DNA from: Rhodovulum steppense
GTDB taxonomy: Bacteria > Pseudomonadota > Alphaproteobacteria > Rhodobacterales > Rhodobacteraceae
Assembly: GCF_004339675.1 (NCBI RefSeq)
Contig: NZ_SLVM01000013.1
Span: 44,621-108,620 of the forward strand
Direction: 5' to 3'
DNA: 64,000 bases
Below, in pieces: positions 53,576 to 63,720 of this stretch. The position numbers were made by a program, and so were the translations under genes. The notes below the pieces were generated by a model. It made no database searches. It saw only the letters and a program-made list of their open reading frames with translations, and was not told where the DNA came from. Position 1 is the stretch's first letter. Each line of letters begins with the position of its first letter.

Positions 53576-54759
53576 TGCTGAGCCGACTTTCACCGCAGGC
53601 CCCCGACAAGATCATCGGCCTGATGCAGGCTTTCCGCGCCGACCCGCGCGCCGACAAGATCGACCTGGGCGTGGGCGTCTATCGCGACGCGGCGGGCGCA
53701 ACGCCGGTGATGCGTGCGGTCAAGGCGGCCGAGGAGCGGCTGTGGCAGAGCCAGCAGACCAAGGGCTATGTCGCGATCGAGGGCGATCCCGGTTTTCTGG
53801 ACGCGGTGCGCCTGCTGGTGCTGGGCGAGGCGGTTGGTCCCGAGCGGGTGGCCGCAGTCGGCACGCCGGGCGGAACCGGGGCGGTCCGGATCGCGCTGGA
53901 TCTCGTGCGGCTGGCCAATCCCCGCGCGCGGGTCTTCCTGCCCGATCCGAGCTGGCCGAACCATGCCGCCATCGTCGGCCATCTGGGACTCGAACAGGTG
54001 GACTACCGCTATTACGACGCCGCCTCGCGGGTGCTCGACCGGGATGGGATGCTGGCCGATCTGGGCCGCGCGGGGCCGGGCGATGTGGTGATCCTGCATG
54101 GCTGCTGCCACAACCCCACCGGCGCCGACCTGACCGCGGTCGATTGGGCGGATGTGGCGGCCGTTCTGGAACGGACCGGCGCGCTGGCGCTGGTCGATCT
54201 GGCCTATCTGGGCTTCGCCGCGGGCGTCGAGGCGGATGCCGCAGGGCTGCGGATGCTGGCCGGGCGGCTGCCAGAGATGCTGGTCGCGGTCAGCGGGTCC
54301 AAGAATTTCGGCCTTTACCGCGAACGGGTCGGCGCGATTCTGGCCGTGGCGGGCGATGCGGCGACCGCAACGCTGGCACGCGGCAACCTGTCGAACCTGA
54401 ACCGCCAGACCTATGCCTTCCCGCCCGATCACGGCGCGCGCGTGGTCACCGGCATCCTGACCGACGCGGCGCTGCGGGCCGACTGGCTGGCCGAACTCGA
54501 CGCGATGCGCGCCCGGATGGAAGGCTTGCGCGCAAGCCTTGCGGACACGCTGCGCGAGATCAGCGGCTCGGACCGCTTCGCCTATCTGGCGGCGCAGAAG
54601 GGCATGTTCTCGCTGATCGGCGCGACGCCCGAGCAGGTGGCCGCGATGCGCGATGCCCATGGGGTCTATGTGATCGGCGACGGGCGGATGAACGTGGCGG
54701 GCCTGTCCGAGGCGAATATCCCGCGCGTGGCCCGGGCGATGCTGGCCGCCGGTCTCTGA
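53572..54759 (+). CDS. Aromatic/aspartate class I aminotransferase
   Basis: A 395-residue PLP-dependent enzyme close to TyrB/AspC: DLGVGVYRDAAGATPVM, the GTPGGTGAVRIAL region, FLPDPSWPNH, HGCCHNPTGADLT, Lys in SGSKNFGLYRERVG as Schiff base, and GRMNVAGLSE with the substrate-carboxylate Arg region. ATG at 53572 overlaps the previous stop by four bases. Substrate choice between aromatic and aspartate cannot be fixed from sequence. Confidence 0.9.
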   Translation: MMLSRLSPQAPDKIIGLMQAFRADPRADKIDLGVGVYRDAAGATPVMRAVKAAEERLWQSQQTKGYVAIEGDPGFLDAVRLLVLGEAVGPERVAAVGTPGGTGAVRIALDLVRLANPRARVFLPDPSWPNHAAIVGHLGLEQVDYRYYDAASRVLDRDGMLADLGRAGPGDVVILHGCCHNPTGADLTAVDWADVAAVLERTGALALVDLAYLGFAAGVEADAAGLRMLAGRLPEMLVAVSGSKNFGLYRERVGAILAVAGDAATATLARGNLSNLNRQTYAFPPDHGARVVTGILTDAALRADWLAELDAMRARMEGLRASLADTLREISGSDRFAYLAAQKGMFSLIGATPEQVAAMRDAHGVYVIGDGRMNVAGLSEANIPRVARAMLAAGL

Positions 54760-54781
54760 CCGGGGCGGCGGCGGAACGAAA

Positions 54782-54808
54782 AAGGCCCGGGCGGATCGCC
54801 CGGGCCTT
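54782..54808. terminator. Intrinsic terminator between convergent genes
   Basis: AAGGCCCGGGCG and CGCCCGGGCCTT pair perfectly around GAT, followed by GGGTTTT on the plus strand. It ends the aminotransferase transcript and, read on the other strand, the amtB transcript. Confidence 0.85.
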
Positions 54809-54829
54809 GGGTTTTCAGGGGGTCGGACC

Positions 54830-56200
<1,371 letters not shown>

Positions 56201-56235
56201 TTCTCTTGGTCCTTTCGTGAGGATCGTCGTGGCGC

Positions 56236-56574
56236 TCAGATCGCGTCTTCGTTGGTTTCGCCCGTGCGCACGCGGACGGCCTGGTTCACGTCGAGGACGA
56301 AAATCTTCCCGTCTCCGATCTTGTCGGTCTTCGCAGTCTTCGCGATCGTCTCGACGACCTGGTCGGCCATCGCCGACGGCACGACGATCTCGAGCTTGAC
56401 CTTGGGCACGAAGTTCACGGCGTATTCCGCGCCGCGGTAGATTTCCGTGTGGCCGGACTGAGAGCCGAAGCCCTTGATCTCGGTCACCATCATGCCGCGC
56501 ACGCCGATGGTGGTGAGCGCTTCCCTCACCTCCTCCAGCTTGAACGGCTTGATTGCAGCAATGATCAGTTTCAC
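56236..56574 (-). CDS. glnK: P-II nitrogen regulatory protein GlnK
   Basis: A 112-residue P-II protein. It has KLIIAAIKPFKLEEVREALT, the T-loop GFGSQSGHTEIYRGAEY with the uridylylated Tyr51, and GDGKIFV. I choose GTG at 56574, which follows GGAAGGG and gives the normal length. It controls AmtB and nitrogen regulation in response to glutamine and 2-oxoglutarate. Confidence 0.95.
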   Translation of the reverse strand: MKLIIAAIKPFKLEEVREALTTIGVRGMMVTEIKGFGSQSGHTEIYRGAEYAVNFVPKVKLEIVVPSAMADQVVETIAKTAKTDKIGDGKIFVLDVNQAVRVRTGETNEDAI

Positions 56575-56687
56575 GTCATGACCCTTCCGGTTTGGCAGGA
56601 GGCCCTGCGGGAGCAATGGGGCAAGGAGGGGCCGGAGCCGCCGGGCAGACAAGGAATCGCAGCCGCCCGGCACGCCCCAGACAGTGA

Positions 56688-56708
56688 TTTTTGCACATTT
56701 TTTGCACA
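56688..56708. repeat. Tandem TTTTTGCACA direct repeats
   Basis: TTTTTGCACA and TTTTTTGCACA follow each other with an 11-base period. A TGCACA-centred repeat could be part of an NtrC-type site for the glnK promoter, but neither the full TGCACC-N5-GGTGCA site nor a sigma54 promoter is clear. Confidence 0.35.
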
Positions 56709-56709
56709 G

Positions 56710-56732
56710 AAAGGCGCTGGCGCCTTTTTTTT
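56710..56732 (+). terminator. Orphan intrinsic terminator in a divergent region
   Basis: AAAGGCGC and GCGCCTTT pair around TG, followed by five more T, making an eight-base T-run after GCGCC. This is a textbook plus-strand terminator, but no plus-strand gene ends upstream. It suggests an unannotated short RNA or an attenuator ahead of the penicillin-binding protein gene. Confidence 0.75.
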
Positions 56733-56832
56733 GTGCGGGCAAGAAAGCCGAAAACGTGAGCACCTGGGAACTCCACATTCCACCATCGCCGGGGTATGGT
56801 GCCGCGAGGCAGGCAGAACACTCGGAACGGAC

Positions 56833-59034
56833 ATGAGCAGCACGGGCCGGAGAAAACCCCCGCTGGTGGCGGAACGGCGCACCCCGCGCAAGGCGACAGC
56901 GAAAAAGACCGGCGCGACCCGACGCAAGTCGGGCGGCGGGCGAGGACACACGTCCCGGCGGCGCGGCAACCCGGTGGTCGCGTTCTTCACGGGCATCGTC
57001 GGCTGGATCGTTGGGCTGTTCTGGAAGATCGGGTCGCGGATCGCGTTGATGGGCACGGTCGCGATCGGGCTTGCGGTGCTGTATTTCTACGTCCAGTTGC
57101 CCCCGGTCTCGGCGCTGCTCGACGGGCGCAACCGCGGTTCGGTCACGCTGCTGGACCGCGACGGGCAGGTCTTTGCCTGGCGGGGCGAGCAGTTCGGCGG
57201 CCAGATCACCGCGGCGACGGTCGCGCCCGCGCTGAAGAACGCCGTGATCGCCACCGAAGACCGCCGGTTCTACCGACATTTCGGCCTTGACCCGCTGGGC
57301 ATCGCGGGCGCGGTCCGCATCAACATGTCAGAAGGGCGCGGGCCGTTCTCGGGTCATGGCGGCTCGACCATCACCCAGCAGACCGCGAAACTTCTCTGCC
57401 TGGGCGTGCCCTACGACGCCCGGGAGTGGAAAACCGAAGCCGCCTACGAGGCCGACTGCCGTCGCACCACCCTGAGCAGAAAGGCCAAGGAGGCGGTCTA
57501 TGCGATGGCGATGGAGGCGCGCTATACCAAGGACGAGATCCTTACGATCTATCTCAACCGCGCCTATCTGGGCGCGGGCGCCCGCGGCTTCGAGGCCGCG
57601 GCGCAGCGCTATTTCGGCAAGTCGGCGAATACGGTCACGCCGTCCGAAGCGGCGATGCTGGCCGGGCTGCTGAAGGCGCCCACGACCTATGCCCCGACCA
57701 ACAACCTGGAACGCTCGCGCAATCGCGCGAACCTGATCCTTGGCCTGATGGAGCAGCAGGGCTTTCTGACCGCGCGCGAGGCCGCCGAGGCCCGCGCGAA
57801 CCCCGCCCGGCTGTCCCAGGCGGCGGAATCGCGGTCGGGCGGCTATTTCGCCGATTGGGTGATGAGCGCTGGACCGGATTTCCTGACCCGCGACACGACC
57901 GAAGACGTGATCATCCGCACCACTTTCGACCCGCGTCTGCAAAAGGCCGCCGAAGATGCGCTGACCACGATCTTCGAGACCAAGCTCAAGCCCGGTTCAA
58001 AGGCCGAGGCGGCGATCGTGGTGATGTCGGCCGATGGCGCGGTGCGGGCGATGGTCGGCGGGCGGCAGACCTCGATCGGGGGCTTCAACCGGGCCACCAT
58101 GGCCCTGCGGCAAACCGGCTCGGCCTTCAAGCCCTTCGTCTATGCCGCGGCGCTTGACCTTGGCTACACACCCAACGCGACAGTCGTGGACGAACCGATC
58201 ACGATCCGGGTGCCCGGATCCGGGCCCTATTCGCCCGAGAATTTCGACCGCCGCTTTCACGGCCGCGTCACCCTGACCGAGGCGTTGAAACACTCCTACA
58301 ACATCCCCGCCATAAAGGTTTCCGAGGAGATGGGCCGGGAGAATGTGCGCAAGATCGCCGCCGATTTCGGGCTGCAAAGCGACCTGGCCCTCGGCCCGGC
58401 ACTGGCGCTGGGCGCGTCGGAATCGACGCTGATCGAGATGACGGGGGCCTATGCGGGCATCCTGAACGGCGGGTCCAGCGTGACGCCCTATGGTCTGATT
58501 GACCTGCGCCTGAAGGGCGAGCGCGAAGCCCTTATGGGCAAGGCGGGCGGCATGGGCGAGCGGGTGATATCTCAGGGCGCCGCACAAAGCCTCGTCTACA
58601 TGATGCACCAGGTGATTGAGTCGGGCACCGGACAACGCGCCAAGGTGCCCGGCTGGCAAGCGGCGGGCAAGACCGGCACAACCTCTGCGGTGCGCGACGC
58701 CTGGTTCATAGGCTTCACCGCCGACTATGTGGCGGGCGTCTGGATGGGCTATGACAACAACACACCGATGACCGGGGTGACCGGCGGCGGGTTGCCCGCC
58801 GAAATTTGGCGCGAGGTGATGATCCGGGTGCATCAGGGCCTCGCACCGCGCCCGCTGCCGATGCTTGTACCCGAACCGCCCGCGCCCGAATATAACTACC
58901 CGGGCGAGACCTATTCCTCGGGCGAGGGCTATGGCCAGCGTGGCCCTAACCCGCCGCGCGAAAGCGCCGGCGACGTTGCCGAACGCATCCTGCTGGAGGT
59001 GCTGGGGTCTATTCTGGGCGGCAGCCGCAACTGA
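56833..59034 (+). CDS. Class A penicillin-binding protein (PBP1A/1C-like)
   Basis: A 733-residue bifunctional cell-wall enzyme. An Arg/Lys-rich cytoplasmic tail (1-45) leads to one membrane helix near 55-85. The GT51 transglycosylase domain has the catalytic Glu in ATEDRRFYRHFG, then GHGGSTITQQTAK. The transpeptidase domain has the nucleophile in TGSAFKPF (SxxK) and KTGTT. The C-terminal tail is Pro/Gly-rich. ATG at 56833 is the first good start. It is divergent from glnK and convergent with mlaC. Confidence 0.95.
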   Translation: MSSTGRRKPPLVAERRTPRKATAKKTGATRRKSGGGRGHTSRRRGNPVVAFFTGIVGWIVGLFWKIGSRIALMGTVAIGLAVLYFYVQLPPVSALLDGRNRGSVTLLDRDGQVFAWRGEQFGGQITAATVAPALKNAVIATEDRRFYRHFGLDPLGIAGAVRINMSEGRGPFSGHGGSTITQQTAKLLCLGVPYDAREWKTEAAYEADCRRTTLSRKAKEAVYAMAMEARYTKDEILTIYLNRAYLGAGARGFEAAAQRYFGKSANTVTPSEAAMLAGLLKAPTTYAPTNNLERSRNRANLILGLMEQQGFLTAREAAEARANPARLSQAAESRSGGYFADWVMSAGPDFLTRDTTEDVIIRTTFDPRLQKAAEDALTTIFETKLKPGSKAEAAIVVMSADGAVRAMVGGRQTSIGGFNRATMALRQTGSAFKPFVYAAALDLGYTPNATVVDEPITIRVPGSGPYSPENFDRRFHGRVTLTEALKHSYNIPAIKVSEEMGRENVRKIAADFGLQSDLALGPALALGASESTLIEMTGAYAGILNGGSSVTPYGLIDLRLKGEREALMGKAGGMGERVISQGAAQSLVYMMHQVIESGTGQRAKVPGWQAAGKTGTTSAVRDAWFIGFTADYVAGVWMGYDNNTPMTGVTGGGLPAEIWREVMIRVHQGLAPRPLPMLVPEPPAPEYNYPGETYSSGEGYGQRGPNPPRESAGDVAERILLEVLGSILGGSRN

Positions 59035-59047
59035 GGTGCGATGCGCC

Positions 59048-59665
59048 TTAGCCCATCCGCCGCAGGTCGGCGATCAACGCGTCCAGATTGCCGCGGCGCT
59101 GGTCCAGCAGCGCTCCGATCTCGGTGCGCTCGGTGGCCAGCATGTTCACCCCCTCGATGAAGATGTTGAAGAACAGGTCGCGCCCCGAGCGGCCCGAGAC
59201 CAGGAAAACCACCTCGAACGGCGCTTGCCCGCGCAGCGCCGCCGTCGTCCGGACCTCGTAGAAATCGCGGAACGGCCTTGCCTCGCGCACGATAAGTTCG
59301 CCGCCGATGAACTCGCGGAACCGGCGTCCATACTTTCGCGACATGTAGCCCTGGAACGCCTCGGTAAAGGCGCGCATCTGCGCCGCAGAGGCCGAACGCG
59401 CAGCCACCCCCAGCGCAGACCGCGCGATGATCGGCACGTCGGCATAGCGGGCGAAGATCCGCTCGAACTCTGGCAGCATCTGCGCTTCCGACCGGCCGGA
59501 ATTGATCACCCGGTTGATGTCGCCCACCACCTGGTCGATCAGCCGCGCCGCCTCGGCCTGGGTCAGCGCCTGCGCCCGTCCGGGCAATGTCAGCGCGGCA
59601 GCCGCGGCAAGGCAGCCGGTCAGCAGGGCGCGGCGGGCGAGGTCACTGGGCAGCGGGGTCGTCAT
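59048..59665 (-). CDS. mlaC: MlaC-like phospholipid-binding periplasmic protein
   Basis: A 205-residue exported protein with a twin-arginine-like N-terminus (LARRALLTG) and a Ttg2D/MlaC domain: helical start, then GRRFREFIGGELIVREARPF, VVFLVSGRSGRDLFFNIFIEGVN and QRRGNLDALIADLR. It carries phospholipid between the outer-membrane MlaA and the inner-membrane MlaFEDB complex. Its start overlaps the mlaA end by 23 bases. The mlaFED genes are not in the window. Confidence 0.88.
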   Translation of the reverse strand: MTTPLPSDLARRALLTGCLAAAAALTLPGRAQALTQAEAARLIDQVVGDINRVINSGRSEAQMLPEFERIFARYADVPIIARSALGVAARSASAAQMRAFTEAFQGYMSRKYGRRFREFIGGELIVREARPFRDFYEVRTTAALRGQAPFEVVFLVSGRSGRDLFFNIFIEGVNMLATERTEIGALLDQRRGNLDALIADLRRMG

Positions 59666-60410
59666 AAGGATCCTCGTAGGGGTCGAAATAGTCCGGATCG
59701 GCGCCGCGGCGCAGCCGGAAGCGGCGGTTGTCCAGATAGATCTGGCGGCTCTGCGCGTAGCTGTCTGCGCTTTCATATAGGAGCGGATCGACAAGATTCG
59801 AGCGGTCGAAGCGTCTGCCCAGTTGCGACAGGATGCCGGTTCCCACCGCAGCCCGCAGCCGCTCTGCCCGAAGCAGAACCACGGTCGGGCTGAGCGCCAC
59901 ATCGACGACGGTCCCCACCGCATCCCGCCCGGTCGATGGCCCGATGAGCGGCAGTTCCACATAATTGCCTTCCGCCACGCCCCAGACATGCAGCGTCTCG
60001 CCGAACCCGGTTTCAATCTGCGTTGCCCCCATCGGCGTCGCCGGATCCAGAAGACCGCCAAGCCCGATCGTCGTATTGATCAGGAAGCGCGTGGTGTTCT
60101 GCGCCGCATCGCCGGGGCGAAGCTGCAACAGGCTGTTCACGACCGCGGCAGGCAGCGACAGGTTCGAGGCGACATTGCTGATGCCGGTGCGCACCGGCCC
60201 CGGCACCGTGCGGCCATACACCATGGAGGTGGGGCGGACCACAGACCGGTCAAGCGCGACATTGCCCCGATGCACGGCGCGGTTCTGCGCCTCGTAGGGG
60301 TCGGAAATGCCGCTGGGGATCGGCGCGGCACACCCGGCCAGAAGGACCAGAGCGGCCGCAGGCAGCAACCGGCGGAACAGGGGCTTGGCGAAGGGGGGCA
60401 AGGTCAGCAT
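59643..60410 (-). CDS. mlaA: Outer-membrane lipid asymmetry protein MlaA (VacJ)
   Basis: A 255-residue lipoprotein: signal peptide with lipobox VLLAGCAA, then SDPYEAQNRAVHRGNVALDRSVVRP, NLSLPAAVVNSLLQLRPGDAAQNTTRFLINTTIGLGGLLDPAT, and LPLIGPSTGRDAVGTVVD. It removes phospholipids from the outer leaflet. ATG at 60410 is preferred to TTG at 60416. The gene pair mlaA-mlaC runs without the transporter genes. Confidence 0.92.
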   Translation of the reverse strand: MLTLPPFAKPLFRRLLPAAALVLLAGCAAPIPSGISDPYEAQNRAVHRGNVALDRSVVRPTSMVYGRTVPGPVRTGISNVASNLSLPAAVVNSLLQLRPGDAAQNTTRFLINTTIGLGGLLDPATPMGATQIETGFGETLHVWGVAEGNYVELPLIGPSTGRDAVGTVVDVALSPTVVLLRAERLRAAVGTGILSQLGRRFDRSNLVDPLLYESADSYAQSRQIYLDNRRFRLRRGADPDYFDPYEDPYDDPAAQ

Positions 60411-60564
60411 CCGCAACAGATGAACGAATTTGGTTACCGAACCATGCCACGCCGACGATCACAAGGGCCAAGCCCGCGCAGGCTTGTGTTCATTTTTCGG
60501 TTTCGTCCATCCGGGCACGCCTGTAGCGTCGGCGCCTAGGAAACAGACGATCCGGAGACTGCGC

Positions 60565-61029
60565 ATGAGCGGAAAATTCGAAGCCCGGCTGGCCGAGCTT
60601 GGCGTCACCCTGCCCGAGGCCCCGGCGCCCGCGGCGAATTACGTGCCCTATGTGGTCTCGGGCGATCTGGTCTTCGTCTCGGGCCAGGTCTCGATGGCGG
60701 ATGGTGCCTTCATCACCGGCAAGCTGGGCGCCGACATGGACGTGCCCGCAGGCGCAGCGGCTGCGCGGAGCTGTGCGATCAGCCTGCTGTCGCAGCTCAA
60801 GGCGGCCTGCGGCGGCGATCTCGACCGGCTGGTGCGGGTGGTCAAGCTGACCGGCTTCGTCAACTCGACGCCCGATTTCGGCGACCAGCCCAAGGTCATC
60901 AACGGCGCCTCGGATTTCCTGGTCGAGGCGCTGGGCGAGGCCGGGCGCCATTCCCGTTCGGCGGTCAGCGCGGCGTCCCTGCCCTTCGGCGTCGCGGTCG
61001 AGATCGAGGGGATCTTCCAGATCCGATGA
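60565..61029 (+). CDS. RidA family protein
   Basis: A 154-residue RidA/YjgF-like protein: N-terminal YVPYVVSGDLVFVSGQVSMADGAF, later LVRVVKLTGFVNSTPDFGDQ and C-terminal HSRSAVSAASLPFGVAVEIEGIFQI. This longer form differs from E. coli RidA (about 128) and resembles the group with SGQVs and SAVsA. RidA deaminates reactive enamines. It overlaps the GDPD gene by four bases. Confidence 0.9.
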   Translation: MSGKFEARLAELGVTLPEAPAPAANYVPYVVSGDLVFVSGQVSMADGAFITGKLGADMDVPAGAAAARSCAISLLSQLKAACGGDLDRLVRVVKLTGFVNSTPDFGDQPKVINGASDFLVEALGEAGRHSRSAVSAASLPFGVAVEIEGIFQIR

Positions 61030-61796
61030 CCGGCCTTCCGCGCGCGTTCCTGGACACGCCCATTGCCCATCGCGCGTTCCACGACCGCGCCGCGGGCCGG
61101 CCCGAAAACTCTATGGAAGCCGTGCGCGCCGCGCTGGCGGTGGGCTATGGCATCGAGATCGACATCCAGCCCTCCTCGGATGGCGCCGCGATGGTGTTCC
61201 ATGACTATGACCTCAAGCGGCTGACCGGCGGCACCGGCCCGATCTGCCAGCGCAGCCGGGCCGAGTTGCACGACTTCCCGCTGCTGGGCGGGCACTGTGC
61301 GATCCCCACGCTGGACGAGGTGCTGGACGAGGTTGCAGGCCGGGTGCCCGTGCTGATCGAGATCAAGGATCAGGATGGCGCCATGGGCCGCGAGGTGGGC
61401 GCGCTGGAACGCGCCGTGGCGCGCGCGGTGGCGGGCTATGACGGGCCGGTGGCGGTGATGTCCTTCAACCCCCATTCGGTCGCCGCGCTGGCCGAGGCCG
61501 CGCCCGACATTCCCCGCGGGATCACCACCTGCGCCTATGCGCGACCGAACTGGTCCGGCCTGCCCGGACCTGTCCGCGAGCTGCTGCGCGGGATTCCCGA
61601 CTATCACCGGGTCGGCGCCTGCTTCATCTCGCATCGCTGGTCGGATCTGGCCCGGTCGCGGGTGGCCGAGTTGCGCGATCAGGGCGCGGCGATCCTGTGC
61701 TGGACGATCCGCAGCCCCCGGGACGAGGCCATCGCGCGGGCGATCGCGCAGAACGTCACCTTCGAGGGCTACGCCGCGTCCCACCCCGCCGCTTGA
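61026..61796 (+). CDS. Glycerophosphodiester phosphodiesterase family protein
   Basis: A 256-residue TIM-barrel hydrolase: AHRAFHDRAAGRPENS with the first catalytic His, EIDIQPSSDGAAMVFHDYDLKRLTG with Glu, Asp and the second His, and IEIKDQDG. Signal peptide is not visible, so it is cytoplasmic. It cleaves glycerophosphodiesters to glycerol-3-phosphate. Part of a series with ridA, a FemAB-like gene and phhB. Confidence 0.9.
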   Translation: MTGLPRAFLDTPIAHRAFHDRAAGRPENSMEAVRAALAVGYGIEIDIQPSSDGAAMVFHDYDLKRLTGGTGPICQRSRAELHDFPLLGGHCAIPTLDEVLDEVAGRVPVLIEIKDQDGAMGREVGALERAVARAVAGYDGPVAVMSFNPHSVAALAEAAPDIPRGITTCAYARPNWSGLPGPVRELLRGIPDYHRVGACFISHRWSDLARSRVAELRDQGAAILCWTIRSPRDEAIARAIAQNVTFEGYAASHPAA

Positions 61797-61843
61797 CCCG
61801 CGCCCGGCCCGGCCCATCTGATCGGGTGGACAGGAGGGCGCGC

Positions 61844-63058
61844 ATGGCCGAAGGGCAGCTTGAGAGCGTGACAGCCGGGGCAGACCGGGTCGAGATGGAG
61901 ATCCTGACCTCGCTTTCGCAGATATCGGCCGCCGAATGGGATGCCTGCGCCTGTCCCGAAACAGCGGATGGCGGCCGCCCCGAGGATCCGTTCACCACGC
62001 ACCGGTTCCTGATGGCGCTGGAAGACAGCGGATCGGTCGGCCCCGGCACCGGCTGGCATCCGCAATACCTGGTGGCCCGGCAGCGCGGCACGATCCTTGC
62101 CGTCGCGCCGCTTTACGCCAAGACCCACAGCCAAGGCGAATACATCTTCGACCACAACTGGGGCAATGCCTATGAGCGCGCGGGCGGGCGCTATTATCCC
62201 AAGCTTCAGATTGCGGTCCCGTTCACGCCCGCGACGGGACGGCGCTTTCTGGCAAGGCCCGGGGCCGAGGTGACCGGTTTGGCGGCGCTGGTTCAGGGCG
62301 CGGTCGAGATCGCCGCGCGCAACCGGCTGTCCTCGGTCCATGTCACGTTCTGCACCGAGGCCGAGGCGAAGGCCGGGGCCGATATGGGCCTGATGCGCCG
62401 CGTGACCCAGCAATTCCATTGGGAAAACCGCGGTTACGCCGATTTCGACGCCTTCCTTGCCGATCTTTCATCGCGCAAGCGCAAGACCATCCGCAAGGAA
62501 CGCGCGGCGGCACAAGGTTTTGGCGGGGTCATCCGCCACCATACGGGCGACGGGCTGCGGCCCGGGCATTGGGATGCCTTCTGGCGGTTCTATCAGGATA
62601 CCGGCGCGCGCAAATGGGGCACGCCCTACCTGACGCGCGCCTTCTTCGACTGCGCGCAGGAAACCCTGCGCGAGGACATGCTGCTGGTGCTGGCCGAACG
62701 CGATGGCCGCCCGGTTGCGGGGGCGCTGAACTTCATCGGCCGCAACCGCCTTTACGGCCGCTACTGGGGCTGCATCGAGGATCACCCCTGCCTGCATTTC
62801 GAACTGTGCTATTATCAGGCCATCGACCACGCCATTACCCATGGCCTTGCCACCGTCGAGGCGGGTGCGCAGGGGGCGCACAAGCTGGCGCGGGGGTATT
62901 TGCCGGTGGCAACCAACTCGTTGCACTGGATTGCGGATCCGGGATTGCGGGGGGCGGTGGAGAAGTATCTGCGGGCCGAGCGCGAGGCCGTCGAGGAGGA
63001 GATCGAGGTGCTGACCGACTACGGCCCGTTTCGCAGGGTCATGACGGAGGAGACATGA
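61844..63058 (+). CDS. FemAB/GNAT-like protein (DUF482 type)
   Basis: A 404-residue protein of the GNAT-fold peptidogalycan-type family: [71 protein letters not shown], and [23 protein letters not shown] precedes ATG at 61844. Aminoacyl or acyl transfer is likely but the substrate is unknown. It overlaps the phhB gene by four bases. Confidence 0.85.
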   Translation: MAEGQLESVTAGADRVEMEILTSLSQISAAEWDACACPETADGGRPEDPFTTHRFLMALEDSGSVGPGTGWHPQYLVARQRGTILAVAPLYAKTHSQGEYIFDHNWGNAYERAGGRYYPKLQIAVPFTPATGRRFLARPGAEVTGLAALVQGAVEIAARNRLSSVHVTFCTEAEAKAGADMGLMRRVTQQFHWENRGYADFDAFLADLSSRKRKTIRKERAAAQGFGGVIRHHTGDGLRPGHWDAFWRFYQDTGARKWGTPYLTRAFFDCAQETLREDMLLVLAERDGRPVAGALNFIGRNRLYGRYWGCIEDHPCLHFELCYYQAIDHAITHGLATVEAGAQGAHKLARGYLPVATNSLHWIADPGLRGAVEKYLRAEREAVEEEIEVLTDYGPFRRVMTEET

Positions 63059-63357
63059 GCGAGAAGCTGGGAGAGGACGCGCGGGCACGAGATCTGGCAC
63101 CACTGCTGGCGGCAGGATGGGCTCTGGCGGGGGATCGCGATGCAATCGAGAAAACCTATGAATTCCATAACTTCATCGAGGCATTCGGCTTCATGTCGCA
63201 GGCCGCGCTATGGGCCGAAAAGCTGAACCACCATCCCGAATGGTGCAATGTCTACAAGTCCGTCAAGGTGGTTCTGACAACCCATGACGCAGGCGGGTTG
63301 ACACATCTGGATATGGATCTGGCCCGCCGGATGGACGCCTTGGCCGGACCGTCCTGA
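63055..63357 (+). CDS. phhB: 4a-hydroxytetrahydrobiopterin dehydratase
   Basis: A 100-residue enzyme that recycles the pterin cofactor of phenylalanine hydroxylase. The family core is visible: [52 protein letters not shown], with His-His-Pro-Glu-Trp and THD as active-site residues. Its start overlaps the previous stop. With the PTR1-like SDR near 1967 it hints at pterin metabolism in this organism. Confidence 0.95.
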   Translation: MSEKLGEDARARDLAPLLAAGWALAGDRDAIEKTYEFHNFIEAFGFMSQAALWAEKLNHHPEWCNVYKSVKVVLTTHDAGGLTHLDMDLARRMDALAGPS

Positions 63358-63429
63358 CCCCCCGAGCGGGCCGGAATCTGTCAATCGGAAAATCGTCCAG
63401 CTTTCATCTGGTTTTTGTCGGGGTCCTGA

Positions 63430-63720
63430 GCGTTCCCGGTGTCGCGCCGATTTCCCAGGATTGATACGCTGTACTGAGGGATCCGGGATCGACCGATGTG
63501 GACCGTTGGGCGAGTTGGGAGATCGGGCTCCAGTCTCATTGATCGTCGAAACCAGAGCATGACGGCCGCAGCCAGAGCGAGGGCGGAGAGGACAGTCTTG
63601 CCGCGTGACTCCCGACCGGGGATGCACGGACATATGCCCTTGTCTTTCAACGCGTCCCTGAACCAGTCGACATCGTAGCCCCGGTTGGCGATCAGCCATT
63701 CGGCGGCGGGCCAGCGGGTC
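63430..63720 (-). pseudogene. IS5-type transposase remnant
   Basis: Translation of the minus strand from 63720 gives RWPAAEWLIANRGYDVDWFRDALKDKGICPCIPGRESRGK, the middle of an IS5-family DDE transposase, joined directly to TVLSALALAAAVMLWF, which resembles the family C-terminus. About forty residues holding the catalytic Glu are missing between them, so it is inactive. Its N-terminal part is cut off at 63720 where a different element begins. The downstream limit is approximate. Confidence 0.72.

Larger units (their letters stand above)
56575..56832. promoter_or_regulatory. Divergent region between glnK and the penicillin-binding protein gene
   Basis: About 260 bases with promoters for both genes expected. 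It holds two tandem TTTTTTGCACA-like repeats and an intrinsic terminator facing the plus direction, listed separately. The gene on the plus strand begins only 100 bases after this terminator. Confidence 0.55.

Noticed and set aside
56640..56740. Sigma54 promoter and NtrC site for glnK
   Set aside because: Only TGCACA repeats are clear; the GG-N10-GC promoter pattern and full NtrC palindrome are not convincing.
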